From Emiliania huxleyi CCMP1516 (Eukaryota; Haptophyta; Isochrysidales; Noelaerhabdaceae), in NCBI RefSeq assembly GCF_000372725.1, contig NW_005202428.1:1721610-1785609 (forward strand): 64,000 bases of DNA, written 5' to 3'. The translations under genes and the position numbers were made by a program. The notes under the pieces are model-generated. The model had not been told where the DNA came from. It saw only the letters and a list, made by a program, of their open reading frames with translations, and made no database searches. This document shows, piece by piece, positions 20,701 through 31,272 of the stretch. Positions within the stretch are counted from its first letter, which is position 1; every line of letters starts with the position of its first letter.

Positions 20701-23700
20701 TCGTCGTAGGTGATGAAGCGCCTCCTCCCGGTGATCAGGGCGTCTGGCGCCGCCGTCCCCTGGAGCAACCTCGAGCGGGCGCACGCCATCACCAAGCTGT
20801 ACGCGGGCATGCGGCGCTACGGCAGCGGCACCACCTTCTTGAGCTGGAACCTCGACGACGTCAACCACCCCACGGTCATGCGGCTCTCCGTCCGCTCCTG
20901 TGACAACACCAACTTCCCGTGCGACCCGAGCGTGCTGCTTCGCTACCTCAAGGGCGAGGACATCGACGACGAGGAGAGGCTAAACCTCGCGCAGGTCATC
21001 GCGGGGCGGGAGGACGCGACAATCGAGGTTGCGCTCTCGGAGGTTGCGCGGCAGCGGCTGGCGAACAACAGTCCGGTCGCCGCCGCCTCCGTCTTCCACA
21101 TGCTGACCGAGTCGATGATGACGGACTTGATCGGGCTGCCGCCAAGCAAGCACGGCCCAGGGCGCTTAGGCCGCTGCTCTCGGTCGACGGAGGAGCCGCT
21201 GCAGCGCGCGCGGGGCGCGGCGGGCAAGTGCCGCAAGTGGGAGTACCAGATCGAGACGGACGGCAGGCAGTCGTTCCATATCCACGGCACCATCCACGGC
21301 GGCGCCGACACGACGGTGCTGCAGACCGCGGCGGGGATCGCGGCGTTTGAGCGAGCTGTCTGCGCCGTCCTCGACTCGCAGTACCACGCGGAGCTCGCGC
21401 CCGAGCTGCTCGCGCTGCACTCCTTCAAGCAAATCAAGGGGCTGCTTCTCGCCAGCAGAAAGGTCCGCCTCCGCCGCATTTCCGCGATCCTTTCGCCGCG
21501 CCACCTCACCCCGCCGCTGTCGGCATCGCGTAGGCCATCCACTCGCAGCCCGAGGCGAAGCTGGGCGACATTCTCACGCACGCCTCGCTCGCCACCTTGA
21601 ACAAGGGCGTGCACATCCACTGCAAGACCTGCCGCAAAGGCAGGTACGGCTGCCGGCAGTGCCGGCTCGCCAAGAGGTCCGGCCACCCGGTCGCGGAGAC
21701 GCGCTGCGTCGAGTGCGTGCTGCCCGCGGGCAGGGGAGCAGTGGTGGAGGGAGCCTTCGACTGGCGCTGTCCGATCTGCCACCGTTTCGACGGCGAGTCG
21801 GTCGCCAAGGCGGACCAGAAACGGGACATCCACTTTCAGGTTCGGCTCCCGCGCCGAGACCCTGACGCCGATCCGCATAAAAGGCTCGTCGTGTACGAAC
21901 TGAGGCGCCGGCAGGTGGCGGCGCAGCTGCGCGGGCGGCCCGTCTCCGGCTCCAGCGCCGAGGACCTAGCGAGGGGCGCGGGGCGGGGGGCAGCAGCGCC
22001 TCTGCTGCCGGGGCAGCGGCCGGCCGAGCCGTCGGACGACGCGCCGCCGGTGGACGTGCCCTGGACGGACGCCTCCGGCGCCGCCTGCTCTCGCCCGCTC
22101 ACCGCCAGGGAGCGGCGGGCGATCCTCGACCACTACCACGGCAGCCTCCGCACCACGTACCACGCGTCCGTCCCGTCGCGCTTGGCCGAGGGCGACTTCT
22201 GGCGGCAGTACTTTTCGGTTAAGCAGGCCGTCTTGTCTGGGGCGGCCACCCACGAGCTCTTCAAGCCGGAGCACTACGCGCCGCGCCCGCCTCCGCTGGA
22301 CGCGCTGGTCCACCTGCTCGAGATGGGCCCCGACCGCGTGTCGGCTGAGCTCGACCACGCGGAGCACGTCCGGCGCGTGCGCGACGTCCTGTCGTCGCCG
22401 CTCGCGCGCTGGTTCATTGACGGTGCGGGCTTTGTCAAGCGCGAGGAGCTCGACGAGCGGCTTGGGCGGCTCGAACGGAGCGCTCCACTCGCAGCCGCGG
22501 CGGCGGCGAGCCTCGCGTCGCTCAACTGCCAGCAGGGCGCCGTCGTCGATCACTTTCCCGGGCTGGGCGCCTGCTCCGGTAGCAACCAGGCCGCCTACCC
22601 TCTCGGCGCGGGCGGCGCGGCCAGGACGGCCGGCTTCTACCAGAGCAAATACGAGACCAAGCAGTCGGTCGCGGTGCGCGAGGTGATCCCGCAGATGGTC
22701 GACGTGAGGAAGCACGTCGACCAGTGGCAGTCGAAGGCGGCCGACAGCGGCACGGCTGAGCGCACGGCCAAGCACTTTGCGCAGCGGCTGCTCATCACGG
22801 CGGGCGTGGAGGAGCTCTCGCCCATCGTCGCCGTCAGCCTCGTCCTCGGCCACGACTCGGGCTCAACCTCCGAGGGCGACGTCTACCTCTACGCCTGGGA
22901 CGCGCTCAAGCAGCGGCGGGGGGGCGGCGCGGCGGGCGGACCAGACGACGCCAACCTCCCGCCGGAGGAGGACGACGCCGACGCGGAGGCCAGGGAGGGG
23001 CGCGGCGATCTGATGGCCGCCGCCATGCAGCACGAGGACCAGGAGCTTGTCGAGCAGGCGCTCGCGGAGGGCGGGATGGAGGGTCTCGCGCTGCTGCTGG
23101 GCGGCGACAAGGCGCCGCTCGCGTCTGGCGGCGACTTTGACTTTGTCGACACCGAGGCGGGCTCCACGACGGGCTACGCGCCGGTCTATAAGCTGGAGGA
23201 CGGCAGCCGCGTGGCGATCGCACAGTCCGTCACCTACGACCTGCGCGACCCGCGCCTCGCCGCCTTCAACCTGCTCGAGTACATCAGCTGCCTCCGCCTC
23301 AAGAAGCTGGAAAAGGGGCAGGATCGCCGCCGCGGCGGCGGCAGCGGCGGCGGCGGCGGCGGCGATGGCGGCGACGGGGACGACGAGGAGGAGGCGGAGG
23401 CGGAGGAGCCCGCCGCCGCTCCGCAGGCGCGTGCGGGGGGCGCGGGTCGGCACGGCAACGAGCTCTTTCGGCTGCTGGACGAGCACGCGCTCTCCGCGAC
23501 GCACCGGCTGCTGGCGCGCTCCAAGTTTCTGATGCCCGTCCTGGCGGGCAAGCCTCCGCCGAGGGCGCCGCCCGAGCTCGGTGGCCGGCAGCCCACGCGG
23601 TCCTGGAACAAGCAGGCGCGCGTCTTTGCCGAGTACTACCTGGGGCTCTTCAAGCCGTGGGGCCAGTCCGTGCCCGCCGGCGCCACCGCGGCCGGCGGGC

Positions 23701-26700
23701 CCGTGGCGGAGTGGGACGCCTACGTCGCCGCGCTGCAGCGGGCGGCGAGCGCACCGCCCGGCGAGGGCGACGCCGACGCGGCCTTTGCGCGCCAGCTGGC
23801 CGCCGGCCGCCTCTTCCTCATCGACACGGTCATGAACTCGCTCCGTGTCGACTCGCAGCTCGGAGCGATGGCGCAAAAGTTTCGCAACCGCAGCGGCCAG
23901 ATCTGGAGGGAGATGCGCGGCGCCGATGCGGCCGCGGCCGCCGACGATCTGACGGCGGCAGCAAACGGCCAGGTTGACGCCGAGACTGCAGCGGCGATCC
24001 GGGAGACGTCGTCTCGCGTGGCGGCGGCTGGCCTGCGCGCCGACGAGCGCGACAAGCGGTTGGCGGCGGCGTCGAAGCGGGAGGGCGCGGCCAAGCTCCT
24101 CGGAGCTGCCATGAGCCGGCTGTGCCCCATTGGCGACGCCGCGCCCGGCGCTGCGGCGGCGGTGCCGCCGCAGCTCCACCGGTCGACGTGGCTGCGCCGC
24201 GGGGGGGCGCTGCACGTCCCCGCGCCCACGAGACCCATCGAGGCGCTGCGGGAGCGCCTCAAGCAGCGGGAGCCAGCGGCGGATGCAGGGGCGGGGGGGG
24301 GCGCTGAGCCAGACGGCCCGGGCCAGGCAGCGGGGTGGGGCGGCGGTGGCGGCGGCGGCGGCGGTGGCGGCGGTGGCGGCGGCGACGCGCCTGTGTGGCC
24401 GCCGCCGGAGCTGGACGAACTGGCGTGGGGCGACTTTGACCGGGAGAAGGCGGGGTGGAAGGCTCTCTACGATCCGCCCCAGCCCGGCGCGCCGCAGCCG
24501 CCGCCGATGCGGCCGCTCAACCCCGAGCAGCGGTCGGCGCTGCACACGATCCTGTCGACTCTGCGGCTGCGGAGGCAGCATCTCGACTCTGGCCGCAGCC
24601 GCGCCGAGGCGAGGCAGCTGGTCCGCGCAGCCAATCTCTCGTTCTACATTCTGCTGCAGGGGCAGGGCGGCACCGGCAAGTCGGCCGTGGTGGAGGCGCT
24701 CGAGGCGCTGATGGCGCGCTTCCATCTCGGGCGGATCCTCAAGACGGGGTACACGGGCGTGTCGGTGGCGCCGCACCGCGGCGTCACGCTGCACTCGCTC
24801 TGCGGGCTCAACGCCAAGCGGAAGGGCGGCGGCACGGCCATCGACCCCAATTCTGCCCGGCAGAAGCTCGAGGGGCTCATCGGCGACCCCGACGAGATTG
24901 GCCTCCTCTTCATCGAGGAGGGCTCCTTCCTCGGCGAGGGCTTCTTCAAGATCGTCGACAAGCGGCTGAGGCTTCTCTTCGGCTGCCTGGACGACGCGTG
25001 CAAGACCGAGCCCTTTGGCGGCCTGCCCGTGCTCATGGGCGCCGACATGTGGCAGCTATCGCCGTGCAGGGCGACCGCCATGTACAAGGACCTCGTCGAT
25101 CGCGACGTCGGGGGCATGGCCAGGCCCGCTCTCCCCGCCCGCAACGGCGACGAGGTTGACGTGGAGGACGGCGTCGACCTCTTCCGCCTCTTCCAGCGGC
25201 TGCGCCTCGAGCGCTCGATGCGCGCGGCTGGCGACCAGCGCTTTGCGGCGGACCTGGGCCAGATGCGCCGCACGACTGTGGAGCAGCCGGTCCCGAGCCG
25301 GCTCGTGGACGACCTCCGCGACATCAGCCCCGCCGATGTGCAGGAGGACCCCTCGTGGCTGGCGGCGCCGCTGATGGTGCTGACAAAGTACAAGCGCGAC
25401 TTCTTCAACGACCTGAGGGGCAGGGCGCTCGCCCGCGCGACCGGCTCCCTGTTCGTGCGGTGGCCCACCACGCTGCGCGGCAAGCAGGCCGAGACCATCG
25501 ACGCGGCGCACCTCGCCTCGGCGCGCTCCCACGAGCCGGGCCTCTGGGAGTACTTTGTCGCTGGCGCCCCGTGCATGATCACCGACAACATCAACCCCGG
25601 CAAGGGCATCGCCAACGGGACGGAGGCGTTCTACCACTCGCTCTCCTTTGAGTCGGGGCAAGTGCCTCCCCAGCTCGAGGCGGCGCTCACGCAGGGCGGC
25701 TACGCCGAGGTCACGCTGGACGCGCCGCCGCTCTCGGTGAATGTCGCCGTGCGCGGCCGCGACTGCCGCCTCTCGGACGACGAGACGCTCGTGCCCGGCC
25801 TCGTCGACGACGGCTTCGAGGCGGCGCCGACGCCGACGGGCCCTCGGCCGGGCAAGGAGCACCGCGACGGCGCCTCCGGGCGTGGCTACTACAGCATCGA
25901 GCCCGAGCCGCTGTACGTGGTGCCGGTCGGCTTCACGTCGAAGGACGACGAGGAGGTGGACCTCGGCTCGTCCTACTCGGCGCACTACAACCTCCCCGCA
26001 AAGGTGGTCGTTAAGCCGCTCGCCGTCATGATGGCGCTAGCCGTGACCGACTTCAAGCTGCAGGGCAAGACGCTGCCCAAGCTGATCCTCAACCTGACTG
26101 GCGAGATGAAGTCGATGCAGCTCACCTCCTTCTACGTGGGCGTCTCGCGGACGACATCGTTTGCTGGCCTCCGCGCGCTGACCGGCTCCTCGGACAAGAA
26201 GCTCGGGTTCCTCAAGGACCTCGTGCACGCGTGGCAGCTCGGCGTGTGGGACGAGGGCTACGATGAAAACGGCTTTTGGGACGCCGACAAGGCGAGGGAA
26301 CTGGTCGCGGCTGCGCAGAAGCGAGAGGAGACGGCCAGGAAGGCGGCGCGGCGGCGCAAGGCTGCCGAGGCGCGGCGGGCGCAAGGCGGCGGCCGCGGTG
26401 GGCGGGGCGGCGGCGGCGGGCGGGGCGGCGGCAAGGGCCGCGGCCGCGGTGGCACGGGTGGCGAGGGCCGCGGCGGCAAGGGTGGCGCGGGCGAGGGCTG
26501 TGGCGGCGCAGAGGGCGGCGCCGGGCGAGGTGGCGGTGGCAGGGGCGGGGGCAGGGGCGAACGCGGCCGCGGCCGCGGCCGGGGACGCGGCCGCGGCGGC
26601 GAGGGAGCGGGCGAGGGAGCCGGCGGAGGCGGCGGCAAGGGCGGCAAGGGCGGCAAGGGCGGCAAGGGCGGCAAGGGCGGCAAGGGCGGCAAGGGCGGTG

Positions 26701-27566
26701 TCCCCGTCGGCTCACCCTCGCGTGCCTCGCGTGCCGCCGACGAGCAGCGGCGGCAGCGCGGCGAGGCGGCGAACGCTGCCCGGCAGCGTCTGCCTCCCAC
26801 GCCCAAGCGCCAGGCCGAGGGCGAGGGCGATGGGTGGCCAAGGCGGAGCCGACCGCGGCGCGAGGTCTTGTCTGTCCTGGTCGCGCAGCGCCTCGAGCTC
26901 CTCACGAAGGCGGGTGCGCCGTGGCCGCCGCCGACGGGTGCCGCTGCCGCCTCTTCTGCTGCCGTCGGCGTGCGGCGTCTCCGCGCCCGCATCGTCGACT
27001 ACTGGCCTGGCTCGGCGGGGATACGGCAGGAGCTGCAACGCTGGCTCGAGCGCCTCGGCTGGATCGTCTCGCAGACGGATCGCGCCGAGTTGGAAAGCTT
27101 GGGCAGCCGCGGCTGGCAGGTTGGCGACTCGTGCGGCATCGTGGCGTGTGCTGCGGTAAACTTGCTGCTTGCTGCGGTCGGTCAGTGGTTCACCATCAAT
27201 CTGGACGAGTGCATCCACCGCGACCATATCGCCGCAGCGCGGCGCGCCCTCGGGCTGGGATCGCTGGGATCGTCGACCGTGATCGAGACCGAGCAGGTGA
27301 TCCAGCTCGTCGGGAAGCGTTATTTCGCTCGGTTTGCGTTATCCGAGGCCGGCGGGAGCGGGGATGTGCGCGATGCGATGGGGGCCCTTAAGTGCCGCGT
27401 GGAGAGGGACGTGGCCGTCGTCTCGCTAGATGGCCTCCTCGCAGGCGTGTTGGAACGCCGCGGTGGAGGCGCCGGAGCCAGCCCGTCGGTCTACATCGTG
27501 AACACCGGCATGTCGAGCAGCGTCGGCCAGGACAACCACTGGTTTACCGTCGCGTTGGAGTTTTGA
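17713..27566 (+). CDS. Helitron Rep/PIF1 helicase with C-terminal Josephin-like protease domain
   Basis: Three exons: 17713-20637, 20710-21462, 21534-27566, about 3,235 aa. Introns are 20638-20709 (GC-AG) and 21463-21533 (GT-AG), both phase 0. N-terminal part: Gly-rich inserts and a DUF6570-like region (CAGCGVRHPQRPC; VYKFSGSMVAFMQQR; CRVRPHVLYNYAL). Helitron_like_N follows: GSGTTFLSWNLDDVNHPTV, ASVFHMLTESMM, and HUH motif FHIHGTIHGG (His codons at 21277 and 21283). Next are a zinc module CKTCRKGRYGCRQC and the two-tyrosine motif FYQSKYETK (22638-22661). Helicase: LNPEQRSALHTI, Walker A GQGGTGKS (~24660), LLFIEEGSFLG, GADMWQLSP, LRLERSM, ITDNINPGKGIANG, DFKLQGKTLPKLIL and FYVGVSRTTSFAGL, a complete PIF1 set. 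A long Gly/Lys/Arg repeat leads to a terminal domain with GDSCGIVACAAVNLLL (Cys at 27132) and DNHWFTVALEF (His near 27537), in Cys-then-His order as in Josephin deubiquitinases. The start codon is the first Met after the terminal repeat; the frame is open further upstream. Confidence 0.88.
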
Positions 27567-27663
27567 GCGCGTGTGCGCGCGTGTGTGTAGAGTCTTCATT
27601 ACTACTCGACGTAGAGTACTGTAGCAATACACACTCTGTGACATCCGCGACGACAAGACGTAC

Positions 27664-28105
27664 ACGCGCGCACGAGGTCTACCGATGCACAGTACATTCG
27701 CGCCACAAAGGACCGCGCGGCACGCACGCGCAGTTGCTGCCCTCGAGGCGCGCTCTCCTTGCGCGGAATGCCCTGTGTGTGTCAGCGCTTGGCCTTGGAG
27801 CCGCTCGACTGTACGAGAGTCGGGCTCCGGCCCTCGGTGCCACGGCAGCGACGGCGTGCTCGGCGGGTGGCGGTGTGGCGGCTGCTGCTGATGTCCGCTG
27901 CCGCGCAGAGCTGTCCTGCCGGCGAGAGGTGGCACACAGCTCGAAGGCGGCGTCGGCGACCGCCGCGCTGGCTCTCTCTCCTCAGCAGACGCCGCTTCGC
28001 GTCTCGGCGGCGGCAGCTGCTTCGCCGCGAGAGTAGCGAGGCGACGTACGCGCCTCCGCTCTGCGGCAGCAGCAAGGAGCGAACGCGCTGGCAGAGCTGC
28101 TGGCT
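27664..28105 (+). repeat. Right direct repeat of the Helitron-like element
   Basis: Second copy of the ~450-bp repeat, beginning ~95 bp after the Rep stop codon. It lacks a GAGCGCTGCGAGGC segment present in the left copy and carries a few other small indels. It could be a true element end, or the 5' end of a second, tandemly inserted and truncated copy. Confidence 0.85.
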
Positions 28106-28195
28106 TCACAGGCCTGTTGAGTGCGAGGCAAGGTGAAGTGAGCGGATGTGCCGGGCAGGACCGGGCAGGGCAGGCGGGGCGGGGCGGGGCAGGGC

Positions 28196-28262
28196 ACCGC
28201 GCGGTGGTAGACCTTCAACTGTGGAATCGCCGGGTTCAAATCCCCGGGTTCGCAGCAGTGTC
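28196..28262 (+). other. tRNA-like fragment (A- and B-box)
   Basis: CCGCGCGGTGGTAGA resembles a D-arm and GGTTCAAATCC is a perfect B box, with GGGTTCAAATCCCCGGG resembling a T-arm. A complete 5' acceptor strand pairing with the 3' end is not present and the T stem has a mismatch. It is therefore a degraded tRNA or the head of a tRNA-derived SINE rather than a functional tRNA. Confidence 0.35.
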
Positions 28263-29065
28263 ACGTCGTTGACGGTGGGTAGGGTCAGGGCGGGGCGGGG
28301 CGCATGCGGCGCGCATAGGGTGGGGCACGCACCAGCGGTCGCTGCCTAGTGTGCGCACACGCGCGCGACGAGCTCGTCGGCTAGGCTGTACTCTCCTCCT
28401 TAACGTCCGGCCGTTCCGGGGAACGGGGTGGGGATGTCCTGATCGACCTGCAACACAGGCAGTCGGTGACGGTAACGAACGGGAAGCTGTTTGGGAAGTG
28501 GGCGTCGCAGGGCGGGCCGGAAGGCGGGCGGGCGCGAGCGGGCACGAACGATCTTGTCCGTGGTCGTGCGCACGCACACCATATTGCCATTGTTACGGCA
28601 AGGCGCCATTTGAGGGAGGTGCGGACCATCCCTCAGACGATCCTTGCGCGCTGGCGGTGTGGTGCGGGAGACCGCAGGAGCGAGAGGGGCGGGCCGGGGC
28701 CGGAGGGAGGCGGACGCGCGGGCGGGCGCGCGGGCGTCGAGGGTGGGGCACGGACGCGCCTGGCGCCAACCGCCTCGGCTCCGTACGCGGTCGTAGCATG
28801 GTACGCGTAATAGAAGGAACTCCGTCGGAGCTTCCGGTTTGCGACATCCTTTTGCTTGGCCGGGGGACTAAGGCACTCTTGCTCATTTCTCTCTCTAAGA
28901 GTAGGGCGACTGGCGACGGCAAAAATGCAAGCCCCGCCCCTGGCCACTGTAAAACGGGCACGCCAAAGGGATTCCCCTCTCGTATAGGACCGAACTTCCC
29001 TCTTCTTTTTTGGGCGCTGCAGCGGCGCCTCAACACGCAACAGCACTTCAGGACACTGCCAACCC
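28263..29065. other. Intergenic, no gene seen
   Basis: 5' flank of the HEI10-like gene. Open frames on both strands overlap each other and carry no domain. Confidence 0.5.
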
Positions 29066-30401
29066 ATGTCTGTGCCAGCAGAGCTGTCCTGCAACCTGTG
29101 CTGGGAGACGCTCGAGGTGCCACCTCTCCACGTTCGCTCCCCGCGCCCACCGCCTTTCCAGCTCGGCCTCGCCGCCTTGCGACGCAGCCGCTGGCGCTGC
29201 GGCGGGCGTCGGGTGAATTCTTCGCGTTGACCGAACGGACCCTCTGCCCGCAGCCACCATTCATCGTTACCTCGTGTGGCCACGCATTCTGCAAGAAGCA
29301 CACGAACCACCCAAAGTTTGACCCGTCGACCTGCCCCGGCTGCCGCGGGCATGTCCCTCGCGTCGGTGGTCTCCGTGAGATGACGTACTTTCTCGGCGAG
29401 TCGGACCAGCGCATTCTCAACGGCTCTCACCCTGACACTGTCATGCAGTCGTGTCTCAGCGCGGTCAACTTCTGGCGCGCGCTCCGCCCCGCCGCCCGCG
29501 CCGCCTTCCACGCCACGGTGAACTATCCGCGCGCTCACCTCTGAGCTCCTGCGCACTGCTGCGCTCCTGACGACAGGGTGAGCCAGGAGCGGAACCGTGG
29601 CGACTACGCGATGCACCGGATGGCGAAGCTGCAGGAGAGCAAGGACCATCTCAAGCAAAAGTTCCAAGCGGCGTACCAGGACGTCGAGGCGAACCTCAAG
29701 CACGAGCGGGAGCTGCGGCAGCAGGCTGAGGCGGCGCATGAGGAGATGCAGCAAGAGAACCTGCACGTCAAGCAAAAGTACCAAGAGGAGGCGCGCAAAG
29801 TTCACGCGATGCAGGAGACCATCATCTCGCTCAAGCGAAAGCGAGGCGACTCTGGAAACGTCTCGACGATGGGCAGCCCGTTGCGCAGTGGCACGCCGCA
29901 CCGACCAGGTGATGCGCCCTCGCCACACATTGCTCCTGCTCACACACCGGTTGCGGCCGCGAGAGGCGGGCCGACACACGCCTGGCGACACACGCCTGGC
30001 GCGCCATAGGCGGGGCCGAGTCGCCGTTTCGAGGCGGCGGGGCCGCGCCAATGGCGTCGCCGCACCGCAACAGCTACGACCGCGGCCCGCCTGCGACCTC
30101 GTCCTTCAGCCGGCACCGCTCTCCGATACTCGGCGGCGGCGGCCTGGGCAATGGACTCGGCGGTGGGGGACTGTCCCTATCACGCATGGGCACGCCCGTC
30201 CGGCGGAGCCCTGCGTCGACTCCTCGCTTCTCGAGTGGCGTGCTCGGATCGCTGTGCGCCGCGGGCCCCGCCCGCAATGGCACGAATACACAAACGGACC
30301 CGTCTCCGCACGGCTGTAGGTCGGGAAGTGGGATCGGCGGGCAACGGCTTGGAGGGGCTGGCCGACGGACCAGTGCGACGCCAAACCTGTTTGGCAAGTG
30401 A
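29066..30401 (+). CDS. HEI10/CCNB1IP1-like meiotic RING E3 ligase
   Basis: Four exons: 29066-29116, 29254-29517, 29587-29908, 30010-30401, giving 342 aa; all junctions are GT-AG and keep frame. The N-terminal RING is split by intron 1: MSVPAELSCNLCWETLE, then PPFIVTSCGHAFCKKH and CPGCRGHVPR. This is followed by LNGSHPDTVMQSCLSAVNFW, colinear with the region after the RING in HEI10 (CCNB1IP1), then a coiled coil (LQESKDHLKQKFQAAYQDVE and on to ARKVHAMQETIISLKRKR) and a Ser/Gly/Pro-rich tail with SPxR-type repeats ending SATPNLFGK. HEI10 proteins are SUMO/ubiquitin ligases that mark crossover sites on meiotic chromosomes. The ZIP3 group is the alternative, but the order and spacing suit HEI10. 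The family call rests on architecture plus local similarity. Confidence 0.75.
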
Positions 30402-31272
30402 AGGTGCGAGCAGATTGGGAGGCAGGCAGATTGGGAGAAGCAGGGGCGCGCCGTTTTCCTTTTCGGAGCGCTCGTCAAGGGCACTACGGTGAGAGAGACC
30501 ATAGCTGACACCACCGTGCGCGCATGCTTGGGGTGCTCGGAGCATCAGTTGCAATTCATCGCTGCGCAGGCCGCAGTGCGGGGAATCACAAAACCCGCTG
30601 GGAGACGAGGCAGGGCGGGGGGAGGGAGGCCGCGCCACGGGGAGTTCGGGCTTCTCGGCGGGGGGATCGACGATGTCAGTTGGGGCCGCCGCCCTCTGCT
30701 CAGGGCGATTGTGCGTTTTGTGAGCGAGGCGGCGCGAACGTGTGGCAGAGATTGGATGCGCCGATCGTGATGCGCACATCCACAACCGATGCGGAGCGCT
30801 CTCGCGCGGCTTTGGGGGCTTTTGCGCGGCCGCACGAAAAACTCAAAAAGTGATCCGAGGGGCCTGTGGGTTTGTCGCCACGCTGTGTGAGGTGTGTCCG
30901 TGTATGTATTATTTACCAGAGCCGTGCGAACACGTCACAGCTCACAGAGGTCGTTTCGGTTCTCCTGGGGATCCTGCACCCGCACGCGGACGAGCATCAC
31001 GGGACCACGACGCACGAGGAAAGAATAGGGCTCGACAGCGCGAGCACGCGCGATGCGCGGCGATCAGAGACAGCGCCCGCGACACGTGGTGGCGCTGCGC
31101 GCGCGAGAGAGAGCGCGTCGCACATGCACCCGGAGAGAGAGACCGCATGCGAGGGTACAACTCCATGGTAGCTGAGAGTAGCTGGGCCAAGCACGGCGCA
31201 CGTGGACGTGGTGCTAGATAGAGCCTGCTCTCAGAAGGGACGAGCGCGCGCGCAAGCGGCCCGGCTGCGGCT
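30402..31272. other. Intergenic, no gene seen
   Basis: Spacer between convergent genes; no domain-bearing frame, no repeat shared with the window. Confidence 0.5.

Larger units (their letters stand above)
17076..28105 (+). mobile_element. Helitron-type rolling-circle transposon with long direct terminal repeats
   Basis: An ~11-kb element containing one intron-bearing Rep-helicase gene (17713-27566), bounded on both sides by a direct repeat of ~450 bp. The HUH and two-tyrosine motifs plus a complete PIF1-type helicase identify it as Helitron-like. The coding region shows no internal stops once two introns are removed, so it looks whole and young. I could not identify the canonical TC start or CTRR end with a terminal hairpin; the outer limits given are those of the direct repeats. 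Composition is even more GC-rich than the host because of Gly-rich inserts. Confidence 0.8.

Noticed and set aside
26380-26720. Separate RGG-box RNA-binding protein
   Set aside because: In frame with, and internal to, the Helitron helicase; best seen as a low-complexity linker.
17076-28105. LTR retrotransposon suggested by the paired direct repeats
   Set aside because: The interior encodes HUH/Y2 Rep and PIF1 helicase motifs and no reverse transcriptase, integrase or gag; it is a rolling-circle DNA transposon.
30742-31221. Open frame between HEI10 and TerC genes
   Set aside because: No family resemblance, antisense frames equally long, Arg/Ala-rich.
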